DNA of 64,000 bases from Brassicibacter mesophilus (GCF_050433385.1 NZ_JBNPXI010000021.1:1-64000); one strand, 5' to 3'; positions 54,245 through 63,448 are shown, counted from the stretch's first letter. Translations and numbers: made by a program. Notes: a model not told the origin generated them from the letters alone.

Positions 54245-55069
54245 ATGTATAAAAGAATTGCTAATCCGGTAAATAAAGATATAACCCAATTACTTAAGAG
54301 AAAGCCTAAAACAGTAAATAATATAAAATATATTAATAATAAATCAGTCCTTAAAGGTGTTTCTATAATAACTTGTACTTGTAAACTTAATTCTTTAAAC
54401 ACAATTATTAACAATTATACAAGACAAAAATACAGTAATAAAGAACTAATAGTTGTAATTAATAATAATACTATTGATTTAAATAACTGGACTATGGAAA
54501 CTGAGAAATATGAAACCATAAAAATTTTTCAGATTGATGAAGCCTATACTCTCGGAGAGTGTTTAAACTATGCTGTTGAGCAATCAAAATATTATATAGT
54601 TGCAAAATTTGATGATGATGACTATTACGGACCAGAGTATCTACTAAATTCAATTAGATTATTTGATACTACAAAAGCAGATGTAATCGGAAAAGCTACT
54701 TACTTTATTTATTTTAAGCAAAGTGATCAACTTGCTATTAGTAGAAATGGTAAAGAAAACAGTTATGTGAATTTTCTAGCTGGACCTACTCTTATTTTTA
54801 ATAAAAAAGTTTTTGCAAAAGTTAAGTTTCGTAAATTAAATCTAGGTGAAGATAAACATTTTTTACAGGACTGTCTATCAGTTAATTTCAAATTATATTC
54901 CTCAGATAGATATGATTTTCTATATTATAGACAGGAAAGTAAAGAAAATCACACATGGAAAATTGAAGATGAACGATTTATTAATCGCTGTAAATTACTA
55001 TGCAAAATAAAAAATGACAATAGTTATGTGAACATAGTCAATAGATCTACTTCCAATAAAATAATTTAA
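54245..55069 (+). CDS. Family-2-like glycosyltransferase D with N-terminal PVNKDI motif
   Basis: This 274-residue protein has NPVNKDI at residues 7-13, then VSIITCTCKLNSLNTIINNYTRQ, KELIVVINNN, VAKFDDDDYYGPEYL, LGEDKHFLQDCL and YRQESKENHTWKIEDE. The NRPxx segment after the first strand is replaced by CKLNS, so the sugar-nucleotide end may differ. AGGAGGTAACATCACAAGT-ATG supports the start. Third gene of the operon, closed by the hairpin at 55067. Confidence 0.88.
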   Translation: MYKRIANPVNKDITQLLKRKPKTVNNIKYINNKSVLKGVSIITCTCKLNSLNTIINNYTRQKYSNKELIVVINNNTIDLNNWTMETEKYETIKIFQIDEAYTLGECLNYAVEQSKYYIVAKFDDDDYYGPEYLLNSIRLFDTTKADVIGKATYFIYFKQSDQLAISRNGKENSYVNFLAGPTLIFNKKVFAKVKFRKLNLGEDKHFLQDCLSVNFKLYSSDRYDFLYYRQESKENHTWKIEDERFINRCKLLCKIKNDNSYVNIVNRSTSNKII

Positions 55070-55100
55070 GACTATGAGCGAAACTCATCTCATAGTCTTA
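55067..55100. terminator. Convergent terminator between glycosyltransferase D and CgeB-like gene
   Basis: AAGACTATGAG / (CT)CATAGTCTT stem with a loop of about 12 bases between converging genes. Confidence 0.75.
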
Positions 55101-55128
55101 TGAGTTCAATTTCTCAAAATCAAAACTT

Positions 55129-56085
55129 CTAAATAAATTCATAAATATAATCAACAATCTGCTTTGCTCTAACAGTATTGGTATGAGAAGCATGAATAAA
55201 ATCATATCCATTTTTCGTAATTCTTTCTCGTTCTTTATCATTTCTGATATAGTACATTGCTTTGTCATAAAAATCAAGTTCATTACATTTTACAAAATTG
55301 GTACCATCACTAAATCCTAATTCATAAACATCTTTATTCGGCTTAGCAAATAATAATGACCTACATCCTGGAACTTCAAAATATTTAGCTACAGCATATA
55401 GAAAACTGCCTCCACAAGTAAAAAAAATTTTTGAACGATTTATTGTCTTAGCATATTTTTCATTTACAATAATATCATTTGACGGTATTACATAGTGTCC
55501 AGGATGTGGAAAGAAAACAAAATCTTTTCTATCCTTCATTTTCCTCAATACTTCCTCTCTAAATTTATATCTACCCTTAGGAGGCAATCTTTTAGGAGGA
55601 TTTTTTTTATCCTTATAAAACAATTGCCCCATGAGCAGAAAATCTATATCTTTTTCTAGGTTCCAATCTTTGATTATATCTTCATTTACAGAAAAAGGTA
55701 TCCACCTAAATTTTTGACTGTATTCAGGAAATATTTCAAGAAAAGGATTTTTACATGCAGAAAAAATAAGGTCTACCTTATTATCTTCAAAATATTTTTT
55801 TCTTGTTTTTTTTGAGTAATGTAAATCAAGTACAAAACATCCTTTAGGAATATTAATTCCATCTAATCCTTCTATTTTAGGAGAGTAAACATAATTCCAT
55901 TCGATATCATAATGTAGTATAAAATCTGGCTTAAATCCCAAGTCATAAATAATCTGTCGTATATCTCCATCTTCATGCCAATAGTATACATTCGCATATT
56001 TCTCAATAGCTGTAATCATATCGAATTTATGTTTGTGTTTCGGCCATTTATCTGCAAATCTCTTTATTAAAATTAATATTTTCAA
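55129..56085 (-). CDS. CgeB-like glycosyltransferase (family 1-type fold)
   Basis: This 318-residue protein begins MKILILIKRFADKWPKHKHKFDMITAIEKY and has DFILHYDIEWNYVYSP, a GT-B-like C-terminal half with DFLLMGQLFY and the donor-binding FEVPGCRSLLFAKPNKDVYELGFSDGTNFV. It resembles spore maturation protein CgeB and the clostridial spore-surface glycosyltransferases. No PVNK tail is present. It is the last gene of the leftward operon of dehydrogenase, glycosyltransferase-like and CgeB-like genes (60 bp gap). Confidence 0.85.
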   Translation of the reverse strand: MKILILIKRFADKWPKHKHKFDMITAIEKYANVYYWHEDGDIRQIIYDLGFKPDFILHYDIEWNYVYSPKIEGLDGINIPKGCFVLDLHYSKKTRKKYFEDNKVDLIFSACKNPFLEIFPEYSQKFRWIPFSVNEDIIKDWNLEKDIDFLLMGQLFYKDKKNPPKRLPPKGRYKFREEVLRKMKDRKDFVFFPHPGHYVIPSNDIIVNEKYAKTINRSKIFFTCGGSFLYAVAKYFEVPGCRSLLFAKPNKDVYELGFSDGTNFVKCNELDFYDKAMYYIRNDKERERITKNGYDFIHASHTNTVRAKQIVDYIYEFI

Positions 56086-56145
56086 ATCTGATATTGCGCC
56101 CCCTCTAGTTTGTCAGTATTGTAATAGCTGAAATATTTAAATAGG

Positions 56146-56967
56146 TCATATCCCAGTATAGTCACTGTCTCTAGCAATTATAGTGAAATTTTGTAAAAAC
56201 TCATCATCTACTAATTGCTCACATTCCTTTATCTTAATAAAAACAAAACTATTTCTGTCAGATGAATATATCTTGAAGCCTTTATTTGAGCAATCAATAC
56301 AAAACTGTTTTTCAATGCCTAACTCTGATTCTACAAATTTTACTTCACCTATCACTTCTTTTCTAAAACTTAAAGTAGGACCATACACATAATCAACATA
56401 ATTATTTTCTATTCCTTTTTTTGAAACAGCTAATACTCCACTGCTTTTTAAATTAACATAATATTTAGTTTTACCTATCACAGATACATCTTTAGCTCTA
56501 CACAAATTTACCAACTCTGAAAGATAATTTGAGCCATAGAAAGCATTTTTATCAAATATAGCTATTATATTGTACTTAGATTGAGCAGTTGCATCGATTA
56601 AACATTCAGATACTTTTTTATTTTTACTAGAATTGATAAAAATTACATCATTCTGTAGATAATTTTTTAACACTAGTGCTTCAATATTAGCATCATCATA
56701 CCTTAATATTACAATCAGCTCTCTATTCATATAGTTTTGTCTATTATAGTTTTCTATTATCTCCTCTAAATAATTATGATTATCTACTATAGAAATAACT
56801 GATACTCCTGAGATATTTATTTCTTCTTTTCTATGTTTCATTTTCTTCTTCATTCTTCTTGTATTTTTCCTAATATTCTTTTTAATCAATTCTTCTAAAG
56901 ATTTATTTAAAGGCTTCTTGAGAGAATAATCTTTAGTATTTACAGCTGTATTATATAGTTCTTTCAT
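56146..56967 (-). CDS. Family-2-like glycosyltransferase E, degenerate catalytic motifs
   Basis: This is 273 residues from the ATG at 56967 (GGAGATTTTAAT upstream; an earlier ATG at 56994 is less likely). It keeps KPLNKSLEELI in the tail and the first strand VSVISIVDNHNYLEEIIENYNRQ. The acidic DxD block, FDDDDYY in its sisters, is FDKNAFYGSNYL here, and the C-terminal HTWKI motif is missing (IKIKECEQLVDDEF). It is therefore probably inactive as a transferase, while the fold and tail remain. It starts 1 bp after the dehydrogenase stop. Confidence 0.82.
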   Translation of the reverse strand: MKELYNTAVNTKDYSLKKPLNKSLEELIKKNIRKNTRRMKKKMKHRKEEINISGVSVISIVDNHNYLEEIIENYNRQNYMNRELIVILRYDDANIEALVLKNYLQNDVIFINSSKNKKVSECLIDATAQSKYNIIAIFDKNAFYGSNYLSELVNLCRAKDVSVIGKTKYYVNLKSSGVLAVSKKGIENNYVDYVYGPTLSFRKEVIGEVKFVESELGIEKQFCIDCSNKGFKIYSSDRNSFVFIKIKECEQLVDDEFLQNFTIIARDSDYTGI

Positions 56968-56968
56968 A

Positions 56969-58282
56969 TTAAAATCTCCAATATAAATAGCCAAGTTTTA
57001 TTGCATCGCTCTTGCTAAAAATTCCCTTTATATCTATTAATACCGGTGTATTACCTGAATACATCTTAACCATATCTTCTAGCCTTAATTCTTTGAACAT
57101 GTCATGGGATACTGCAAATATTATTGCATCCATATCTTTAATATCTTCTTTGCTCCTAAGTTTAATATTATGTTTACTCAAAACTTCGTTCTTATCTACT
57201 ATTGGATCAACTACAATGACAGTTATTCCAACTTGTTCTAGTAATTTTATTATTTCTAATACTTTCGTGTTTCTAATATCACTGCAATTCTCTTTAAAGG
57301 AAAATCCAAAAACACCTACCTTAGATCCTTTTATATCTTTATTAGCTTCTATAAGCCTTTTTATTGTATTTTCTACTACATATTTACTCATGAAGTTATT
57401 TATTCTTCTTCCTGTACTTATGATCTCTGGATTACATCCAACCTGTTCAGCTATATAAATAAGATAATACGGATCAACCCCTATGCAGTGTCCTCCAACT
57501 AACCCTGGAGCATATGATGCAAAATTCCATTTCGTTTTGGCAGCTTTAAGAACGTGCTTCATATCAATATTAAGAGTATTAAAAATAATTGATAGTTCGT
57601 TCATCAGTGCTATATTTACATCTCTTTGTATATTTTCCATCACCTTTGCAGCTTCAGCCACTTTTATGCTTTCAGCTCTATATACTCCAGCTTCAATAAT
57701 CAATTCATAGGTTTTTGCTATTATATCTAAAGCCTTACTATCAACTGCAGAAACAACCTTGGTTATTGTATCCAATTTATTTACTTTATCTCCAGGGTTT
57801 ATCCTTTCCGGTGAATATCCAACCTTAAAATCGTCTCCACATCTCAATCCTGACTCTCTTTCTAATATTGATACGCATATATCTTCAGTTACACCAGGAT
57901 AAACGGTAGATTCAAACACTACTATAGAGTCTTTAGTTAAATTCCTGCTAAGTATTCTACACGCCTTTTCTAGACAATCTAAATCAGGTATATTATCTGA
58001 TTTAATTGGTGTTGGTACAGCTACAATATGAAATTTTGCCTCTTTAAGCATATTCTCATCTGAAGTAAAATATGCTGTAGTTTCCTTGATGGCTTGATCT
58101 CCAACCTCCTTTGTTACATCTATACCATTCTTGTATTTTTCAATTCTACTATTATCAATATCAAAGCCTATAACTTGAGTTTTCTTTGCAAAACTTATTA
58201 ACAACGGAATTCCAACATATCCTAAGCCTATTACAGAGATTTTTTCGTCTTTATCCATAATACCTTGAAATAAATCCATCAT
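56969..58282 (-). CDS. UDP-sugar dehydrogenase, UDP-ManNAc/GlcNAc type (WecC/WbpA-like)
   Basis: This 437-residue protein has NAD site SVIGLGYVGIPLLISFA, the catalytic Cys in LVGGHCIGVDPYYL (near residue 266), and the C-terminal KVGVFGFSFKENCSDIRNTKVLEII. It oxidises the C6 of a UDP-N-acetylhexosamine twice to the uronic acid. It would provide acidic amino-sugar donors. The start ATG is at 58282 or a few codons inside. A SigK-like promoter lies about 70 bp upstream. Confidence 0.92.
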   Translation of the reverse strand: MMDLFQGIMDKDEKISVIGLGYVGIPLLISFAKKTQVIGFDIDNSRIEKYKNGIDVTKEVGDQAIKETTAYFTSDENMLKEAKFHIVAVPTPIKSDNIPDLDCLEKACRILSRNLTKDSIVVFESTVYPGVTEDICVSILERESGLRCGDDFKVGYSPERINPGDKVNKLDTITKVVSAVDSKALDIIAKTYELIIEAGVYRAESIKVAEAAKVMENIQRDVNIALMNELSIIFNTLNIDMKHVLKAAKTKWNFASYAPGLVGGHCIGVDPYYLIYIAEQVGCNPEIISTGRRINNFMSKYVVENTIKRLIEANKDIKGSKVGVFGFSFKENCSDIRNTKVLEIIKLLEQVGITVIVVDPIVDKNEVLSKHNIKLRSKEDIKDMDAIIFAVSHDMFKELRLEDMVKMYSGNTPVLIDIKGIFSKSDAIKLGYLYWRF

Positions 58283-58348
58283 GAATACACCAAGTCCTTT
58301 CTTAATAGCTTGTTTAACATACTTACTGGTACTGTCTTTCTTTTGATA

Positions 58349-58376
58349 ACATTATATGAAAGGTATGGTATTTGGT
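58349..58376 (-). promoter_or_regulatory. SigK-like promoter of the dehydrogenase-CgeB operon
   Basis: On the minus strand AC (58376), 16 bases, CATATAATGT from 58358. Confidence 0.5.
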
Positions 58377-58453
58377 TCTAAAAAACATCCTCATTACTAA
58401 AAATCTTAATCGAAACACTTTTACTCGAATTTTTAATATTTTTCTTTTTTATC

Positions 58454-58481
58454 ACAATTCAATCTGTTTTTCATATTATTA
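58454..58481 (+). promoter_or_regulatory. SigK-like promoter of glycosyltransferase F
   Basis: AC at 58454, 16 bases, CATATTATTA at 58472, about 50 bp before the start codon at 58531. Confidence 0.5.
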
Positions 58482-58530
58482 AAATATACTAATTTTATTA
58501 TTTTTCTGTATTTTTAAGGAGGCTAAAATT

Positions 58531-59334
58531 ATGCCTAATCAACCTGTAAATAAATCTATATATCAATCTATATGCAATCGCAAAAAAGTTTCAGCAGTCG
58601 CCTATAATAACAAAGAAGATAAAGATAATGCGCAGACTGATTTCCCTTTTGTATCTATAATCGTTTGTACTATGAGACAAAGCTGCATAAAAAATATATT
58701 TGATAACTATAGTAGACAAATTTATAAAAATAAGGAAATGATTATAGTACTTAACAATAATAATATGAAGCTTTCTGGATGGCAGGAAAAAGCTGATATG
58801 TATAGGAATGTAAAGGTATTTCAGGTAGATGAAAAAATCACTTTAGGTAACTGTATGAATTTTGGCATTTCTCAATCAAATCATGAAATTATTGCAAAAT
58901 TTGATGACGATGATTACTATGGTCCTAAATATCTACTTGACTCGATTAAAGAATTTCAGCAGTATGATGCTGATATTGTAGGTAAAGCAGCATCCTTTGT
59001 ATACTTCAAAAAAAGCAAGATACTGGCCATTCGTTTTCCATATAATGAAAACAGGTATGTGTTCCATATGGATGGACCTACTTTACTTATAAAAAAAAGA
59101 GTATTTGAAAAAATAAGGTTTGCTGACATTCCAAGAGGAATAGATACTCAGTTTTCAAAGGATTGTGTAAAAAACGGATTCAAAATCTATTCTATTAATA
59201 GATTTCATCATGTTTATATAAGAGATGAATCATCTAATAATCACACATGGAAAATAAGTGATAAAAATTTATTAAGATGGTGTAAAATTATACGTCGTGG
59301 AGTCGATGATTATACAAAATTTGCTGATATATAA
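58531..59334 (+). CDS. Family-2-like glycosyltransferase F with N-terminal PVNKSI motif
   Basis: This 267-residue protein has QPVNKSIYQSI at residues 4-14, then VSIIVCTMRQSCIKNIFDNYSRQ, KEMIIVLNNN, IAKFDDDDYYGPKYL, RGIDTQFSKDCV and IRDESSNNHTWKISDKN. All catalytic motifs are present. TTAAGGAGGCTAAAATT-ATG supports the start. Monocistronic, with its own promoter and a bidirectional terminator after it. Confidence 0.9.
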   Translation: MPNQPVNKSIYQSICNRKKVSAVAYNNKEDKDNAQTDFPFVSIIVCTMRQSCIKNIFDNYSRQIYKNKEMIIVLNNNNMKLSGWQEKADMYRNVKVFQVDEKITLGNCMNFGISQSNHEIIAKFDDDDYYGPKYLLDSIKEFQQYDADIVGKAASFVYFKKSKILAIRFPYNENRYVFHMDGPTLLIKKRVFEKIRFADIPRGIDTQFSKDCVKNGFKIYSINRFHHVYIRDESSNNHTWKISDKNLLRWCKIIRRGVDDYTKFADI

Positions 59335-59336
59335 TC

Positions 59337-59381
59337 AAAAAAACAAAGGCTTTTAGCAATGCTAGCAGCCTTTGTTTTTTT
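59337..59381. terminator. Bidirectional terminator between glycosyltransferase F and UDP-glucose dehydrogenase
   Basis: AAACAAAGGCT / AGCCTTTGTTT stem with A- and T-runs on the two sides, between two converging genes. Confidence 0.85.
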
Positions 59382-60672
59382 GATCTCTTCCTACTGAATA
59401 ATATTCAAAACCAAGCTCTTTAATTGATTTTAAATCAAGCATATTTCTTCCATCAATTATTATTGGATACCTCATGCATTCTTTTATTTTTAGGAAATCT
59501 AATGAATTAAATTCTGGCCATTCAGTACAAATTATGATACAATCGGAATTTGTACTAGCTTCATAAGAATTATAACAATACTCTATACTTGAAAATTTAG
59601 ATTTTACCTCATCTGATACTATTGGATCATAAGTTTTTATTTTAGCTCCTCTTCCTAATAACTCCTTTATAATATAAATAGATGGTGCCTCTCTTATATC
59701 ATCTGTTTCAGGTTTAAATGATAATCCTAATATAGTTATCGTTTTATCATCTAAAGAACTATAATGTTCCAATAATATTTTTACTGGTAAAAGTCTTTGC
59801 TCTTCATTGACTTCTAAAGTGCTTTTTATTATTTTGAAGTCAACACCATATTTTTCACCTATTTTTATTAAGGCCTTTGAATCCTTTGGGAAACATGAGC
59901 CACCAAACCCAATTCCTGCTCTTAAAAAAAGAGGTGATATTCTTCTATCTAGCCCCATTCCATAAGATATCGTTTCTATATCAGCTCCAATTTTATCACA
60001 CAGATTAGCTATTTCATTAATAAATGATATCTTGGTAGCTAGAAAAGCGTTAGATGCATATTTAATCAACTCCGCAGTTTCTGGAGTTGTAAAAATCACT
60101 TCTGAATTAAAAGGCATATAAAGCTCTTTCATTATATTTCTTGCTTTTATTGAATCACAACCTATTACTACTCTATCGGCATTAAAGAAATCATGCAATG
60201 CTTTTCCTTCCCTTAAAAATTCAGGATTTGAAACTACATCAAAATTTTCAGGAGATACTCCTTTCATAGAAAGAAGACAGCTGACATCTTTTTGGGTTCC
60301 AACTGGCACAGTACTTTTATTGACTATAATTTTATAACTATCTATATAATTAGATATTTGAATTATTACTTGGTTAACCTGAGTCATATCTACATTGCCA
60401 TCGTTCTTTTCAGGTGTTCCAACTGCCAAAAATATAATATCTGAAGTCTTCACTCCTAGTGATATATCATTTGTAAATATTATATTATTTGAAGATAGAC
60501 ATTCATTAAGTAGTCCATCTAAACCTTCTTCATATATAGTAGGAACACCTCTTTTTAGAGCGTTGACTTTTTCAATATCTTTTTCAACACAAATAACTTT
60601 ATTATTTAATTTTGCAAATGCTAATGATGTAATAAGCCCTACATAGCCTGCACCGATAACACAAATTCTCAT
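59362..60672 (-). CDS. UDP-glucose 6-dehydrogenase
   Basis: This 436-residue protein has the NAD site ICVIGAGYVGLITSLAFA, VSNPEFLREGKALHDFFNADRVVIG, the catalytic Cys region GIGFGGSCFPKDSKAL (near residue 258), and LGLSFKPETDDIREAPSIYI. It makes UDP-glucuronate from UDP-glucose. With the second dehydrogenase it gives this region two types of uronic donor. AGAGGGTGAAAAA-ATG supports the start. A SigK-like promoter is about 70 bp upstream. Confidence 0.94.
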   Translation of the reverse strand: MRICVIGAGYVGLITSLAFAKLNNKVICVEKDIEKVNALKRGVPTIYEEGLDGLLNECLSSNNIIFTNDISLGVKTSDIIFLAVGTPEKNDGNVDMTQVNQVIIQISNYIDSYKIIVNKSTVPVGTQKDVSCLLSMKGVSPENFDVVSNPEFLREGKALHDFFNADRVVIGCDSIKARNIMKELYMPFNSEVIFTTPETAELIKYASNAFLATKISFINEIANLCDKIGADIETISYGMGLDRRISPLFLRAGIGFGGSCFPKDSKALIKIGEKYGVDFKIIKSTLEVNEEQRLLPVKILLEHYSSLDDKTITILGLSFKPETDDIREAPSIYIIKELLGRGAKIKTYDPIVSDEVKSKFSSIEYCYNSYEASTNSDCIIICTEWPEFNSLDFLKIKECMRYPIIIDGRNMLDLKSIKELGFEYYSVGRDQKNKGC

Positions 60673-60733
60673 TTTTTCACCCTCTTTAACGGAATATAAC
60701 CACTATCTTATACCATTATCATATTTGTCTATT

Positions 60734-60761
60734 ACATTTTATGTAACGTTCAAATATAGGT
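60734..60761 (-). promoter_or_regulatory. SigK-like promoter of UDP-glucose dehydrogenase
   Basis: On the minus strand AC (60761), 16 bases, CATAAAATGT from 60743. Confidence 0.5.
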
Positions 60762-60806
60762 GATTTTTTTATAAAGATTAGTAGAATCTATCATAACCTG
60801 TTTATC

Positions 60807-60834
60807 ACAAAATATTGTACAATTCATATATTGA
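60807..60834 (+). promoter_or_regulatory. SigK-like promoter of the 60878 operon
   Basis: AC at 60807, 16 bases, CATATATTGA at 60825, about 50 bp before the start codon. Confidence 0.5.
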
Positions 60835-60877
60835 ATTAGGATACTATATAAGTCCAATTTATAAATGAGGTGAAATA

Positions 60878-61744
60878 ATGGGTAATAAAAAAGTTTTTAA
60901 ACAAAAACCCGTTAATAAGATTATAAAAAATAAAAATAAATCCACTATTAAAAAGAGAAATAAATCTGCTAGCAGTAAACAGAAAAAGAAAAAAACTAAA
61001 CTAAAGTCTATAGGAAAGGATAATACCTTAAAACCAAAAACTTATATTCCAGGCTCTAAGAAAATCATAATATACAGTGACTTCAACACACTACGTTTTA
61101 GTAATAAACGATTCTCAAAAAAGTGGATTGAAAAACGCATTGCCATATTCATGAAATATACTCTAAAAAGTCTTAAACTTCAAACAAACCAGAACTTCTT
61201 GGAATTATTAAAATATGAAGATAGATCAAAAGATACTATCGAGTATGTTCTTAATAAATACCCGAAACTCCCTGAGAACATAAAATTTATCCCAAAAAGT
61301 AACTTTGAAGATATGGTCATTAAAAATATTCAAGGTTTTGACTACTTGTATTTAGTAAGATTAGACTCTGATGATTTGTATCATAAATCTTTCATTCAGC
61401 AAATGCATGACTATAAACATGATATAACTACAGAAGCAATCATAAATCAAAATGGATATATATATGATTCCATTAAAAAACGTCTGGCAAGATTTCCTCA
61501 TAAATCACCTAACTATTATACTCTGATATATAACTCCAATGACTATATTAAAGGAAAGAGATATATTATTCCTGGAGGACATCCGAATGTAATCAAACTA
61601 CTCAATCATGAAATAATAAAAAAACCAAACTATATACGTAATGTGCATTCAACAAATGATTCCTCTACTTTTAGACTAGCAAATAGCAAGAATATTATAA
61701 ATAATAATAATAAAATAAAACAAATACTAAGTGAGTTTTTGTAG
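60878..61744 (+). CDS. Divergent glycosyltransferase with long basic PVNK tail
   Basis: This 288-residue protein has QKPVNKII near residues 9-16 within a very Lys-rich tail (about 1-60), followed by a core unlike its neighbours: KKIIIYSDFNTLRFSNKRFSKKWIEKR and YLVRLDSDDLYHKSF (DSDD as DxD), then PGGHPNV. It resembles the rhamnosyltransferase-like GT group of clostridial spore clusters. It is the first gene of an operon with two family-2-like glycosyltransferases and a CgeB-like gene. Sharing the tail motif but not the core fold details argues that the tail is functional. Confidence 0.78.
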   Translation: MGNKKVFKQKPVNKIIKNKNKSTIKKRNKSASSKQKKKKTKLKSIGKDNTLKPKTYIPGSKKIIIYSDFNTLRFSNKRFSKKWIEKRIAIFMKYTLKSLKLQTNQNFLELLKYEDRSKDTIEYVLNKYPKLPENIKFIPKSNFEDMVIKNIQGFDYLYLVRLDSDDLYHKSFIQQMHDYKHDITTEAIINQNGYIYDSIKKRLARFPHKSPNYYTLIYNSNDYIKGKRYIIPGGHPNVIKLLNHEIIKKPNYIRNVHSTNDSSTFRLANSKNIINNNNKIKQILSEFL

Positions 61745-61791
61745 ATTAAAATATTGCTCCATTAAAAATATATTTTGAAAGGATGCTTGAT

Positions 61792-62679
61792 ATGTCAAAT
61801 AAAAAATCTCAAGCAAAGAATAAACCGGTTAATAAATCAATCCAGAAAAAAATAAAGAAAACAAAAAAGAAGCAAAATAATGTTATAAAGAAAAATAATC
61901 GCAGCAAAAAGAAAACTAGCAAACCATTAAATAGAAAAATTAAAAAAAATATGAAAATTATTCCTCACACTAACATGAATGTCTCTAACAATCTTAGTAT
62001 TTCCGTTATTGCTTCAACAAACAAGGAAAAATATGTTAATAATATATTTGAAAATTATAAACGTCAGAAGTATGAGAAAAAAGAGTTAATTATTATTTTA
62101 AATGACAATAAACTTGACTTAGAGAAATATAAACAAAAAGCAGCCGAATATAACAATGTTAGAGTATTTCATATTGATGAAAAGAAAGATTTATCTGATT
62201 GTATAAACTTTGGTGCTGCCCAATCTAGCTGTGATTTAATAGCTAAATTTGATGATGATGATTACTACGGACCTTATTATTTAACAGAAGCAGTTTACGC
62301 TATAGAAAAATTTAATGCTGGAGTTGTTGGAAAATCAAGATTCTATGCATATTTTGAAGATAGCAGGAAAATCGGCATAAGAAGAAATGGCGTAGAGAAT
62401 GGTTATACAGGATATATTCACGGACCTACCCTAGTGATTAAAAGAAAAGTATTTAATAAGTTTAAGTTTAAAAACATGTCCCATGGTGCTGATCAACATT
62501 TTTTAAGAGATTGTAAAAAAAATAAAATAAAAATATATTCAACAACTAGAAAAAATTTCATATATATTAGACACAAATCACTCCAACATCATACTTGGAA
62601 AATTAAAAACTCAAACTTCATGAGACAGTTTAGAATCATAAGAAAGACTAATGATTATATTCCTTATTCAAAAATATAG
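61792..62679 (+). CDS. Family-2-like glycosyltransferase G with long basic PVNKSI tail
   Basis: This is 295 residues from the ATG at 61792 (GAAAGGATGCTTGAT upstream; 61783 is weaker). It has a 65-residue Lys-rich tail with NKPVNKSIQKKI near residue 10, then ISVIASTNKEKYVNNIFENYKRQ, KKELIIILNDN, IAKFDDDDYYGPYYL, HGADQHFLRDCK and IRHKSLQHHTWKIKNSNF. A second, weaker KPLNRKI motif occurs near residue 48. It is the second gene of the operon. All catalytic motifs are present. Confidence 0.88.
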   Translation: MSNKKSQAKNKPVNKSIQKKIKKTKKKQNNVIKKNNRSKKKTSKPLNRKIKKNMKIIPHTNMNVSNNLSISVIASTNKEKYVNNIFENYKRQKYEKKELIIILNDNKLDLEKYKQKAAEYNNVRVFHIDEKKDLSDCINFGAAQSSCDLIAKFDDDDYYGPYYLTEAVYAIEKFNAGVVGKSRFYAYFEDSRKIGIRRNGVENGYTGYIHGPTLVIKRKVFNKFKFKNMSHGADQHFLRDCKKNKIKIYSTTRKNFIYIRHKSLQHHTWKIKNSNFMRQFRIIRKTNDYIPYSKI

Positions 62680-62722
62680 TAATTTGTTTTTTTATCATGT
62701 ATTTTAGGAGATTGATATTGAA

Positions 62723-63448
62723 ATGAATAATAGCATGGGTGTTTCAATTATTACAATTACAAATAATGACATTTTTGTAAACAATATCTTTGAGAACTAT
62801 TCTAGACAAAAACATCAAAAAAAAGAACTAATCCTTATATTAAACAAAAATAGTTTAGAAAAATCAAAATACGAAAAGAAAGCAGAAAAACATTCAAACG
62901 TTAGGATTATTAAGCTTAACGAAAAAACCTCTTTAGGAAACTGTCTTAATTACGCAGTAAAAATCTCAAGATACAATATTTTAGCAAAGTTTGACGATGA
63001 TGATTATTATGGACCTAAATACCTTTCTGATTCATTGCAAGTCTTTGAGACTACTGATGCAGATGTTATAGGGAAAAGATCTCATTTAGTATATTTTGAA
63101 AGTAATAAAATGTTAGCTATTAGAAACCCTAACCATGAAAATAAATATGATTCTTTTGTAAATGGCTCTAGTTTAATATTCAAAAAAAATATTTTTAAAA
63201 AAGTCAAATTTGCAAATATATCTATTGCTGAGGATACTCAGTTTTGTAATGATTGCTTAAAAAAAGGCATCAAAATTTACTCTACAAATAGATTTCACCA
63301 TGTATATATCAGAAAATCCTCAAAACAATATCATACTTGGAAAATAAAAGATAAAGATTTTCTTCAAAAATCATGTAAGATAATTGGACAAATTGAAGAC
63401 TATAAAAATTATGCTGATAGGGGGAGAGTTCATGAAATGGATAATTAA
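62723..63448 (+). CDS. Family-2-like glycosyltransferase H without N-terminal tail
   Basis: This 241-residue protein begins directly with the core (MNNSMGVSIITITNNDIFVNNIFENYSRQ) and is the only paralogue with no PVNK motif. KKELILILNKN, LAKFDDDDYYGPKYL, IAEDTQFCNDCL and IRKSSKQYHTWKIKDKDF are kept, so it is probably active. The ribosome site TTAGGAGATTGATATTGAA is somewhat far from the ATG. Its end overlaps the next start by 17 bases. Confidence 0.85.
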   Translation: MNNSMGVSIITITNNDIFVNNIFENYSRQKHQKKELILILNKNSLEKSKYEKKAEKHSNVRIIKLNEKTSLGNCLNYAVKISRYNILAKFDDDDYYGPKYLSDSLQVFETTDADVIGKRSHLVYFESNKMLAIRNPNHENKYDSFVNGSSLIFKKNIFKKVKFANISIAEDTQFCNDCLKKGIKIYSTNRFHHVYIRKSSKQYHTWKIKDKDFLQKSCKIIGQIEDYKNYADRGRVHEMDN

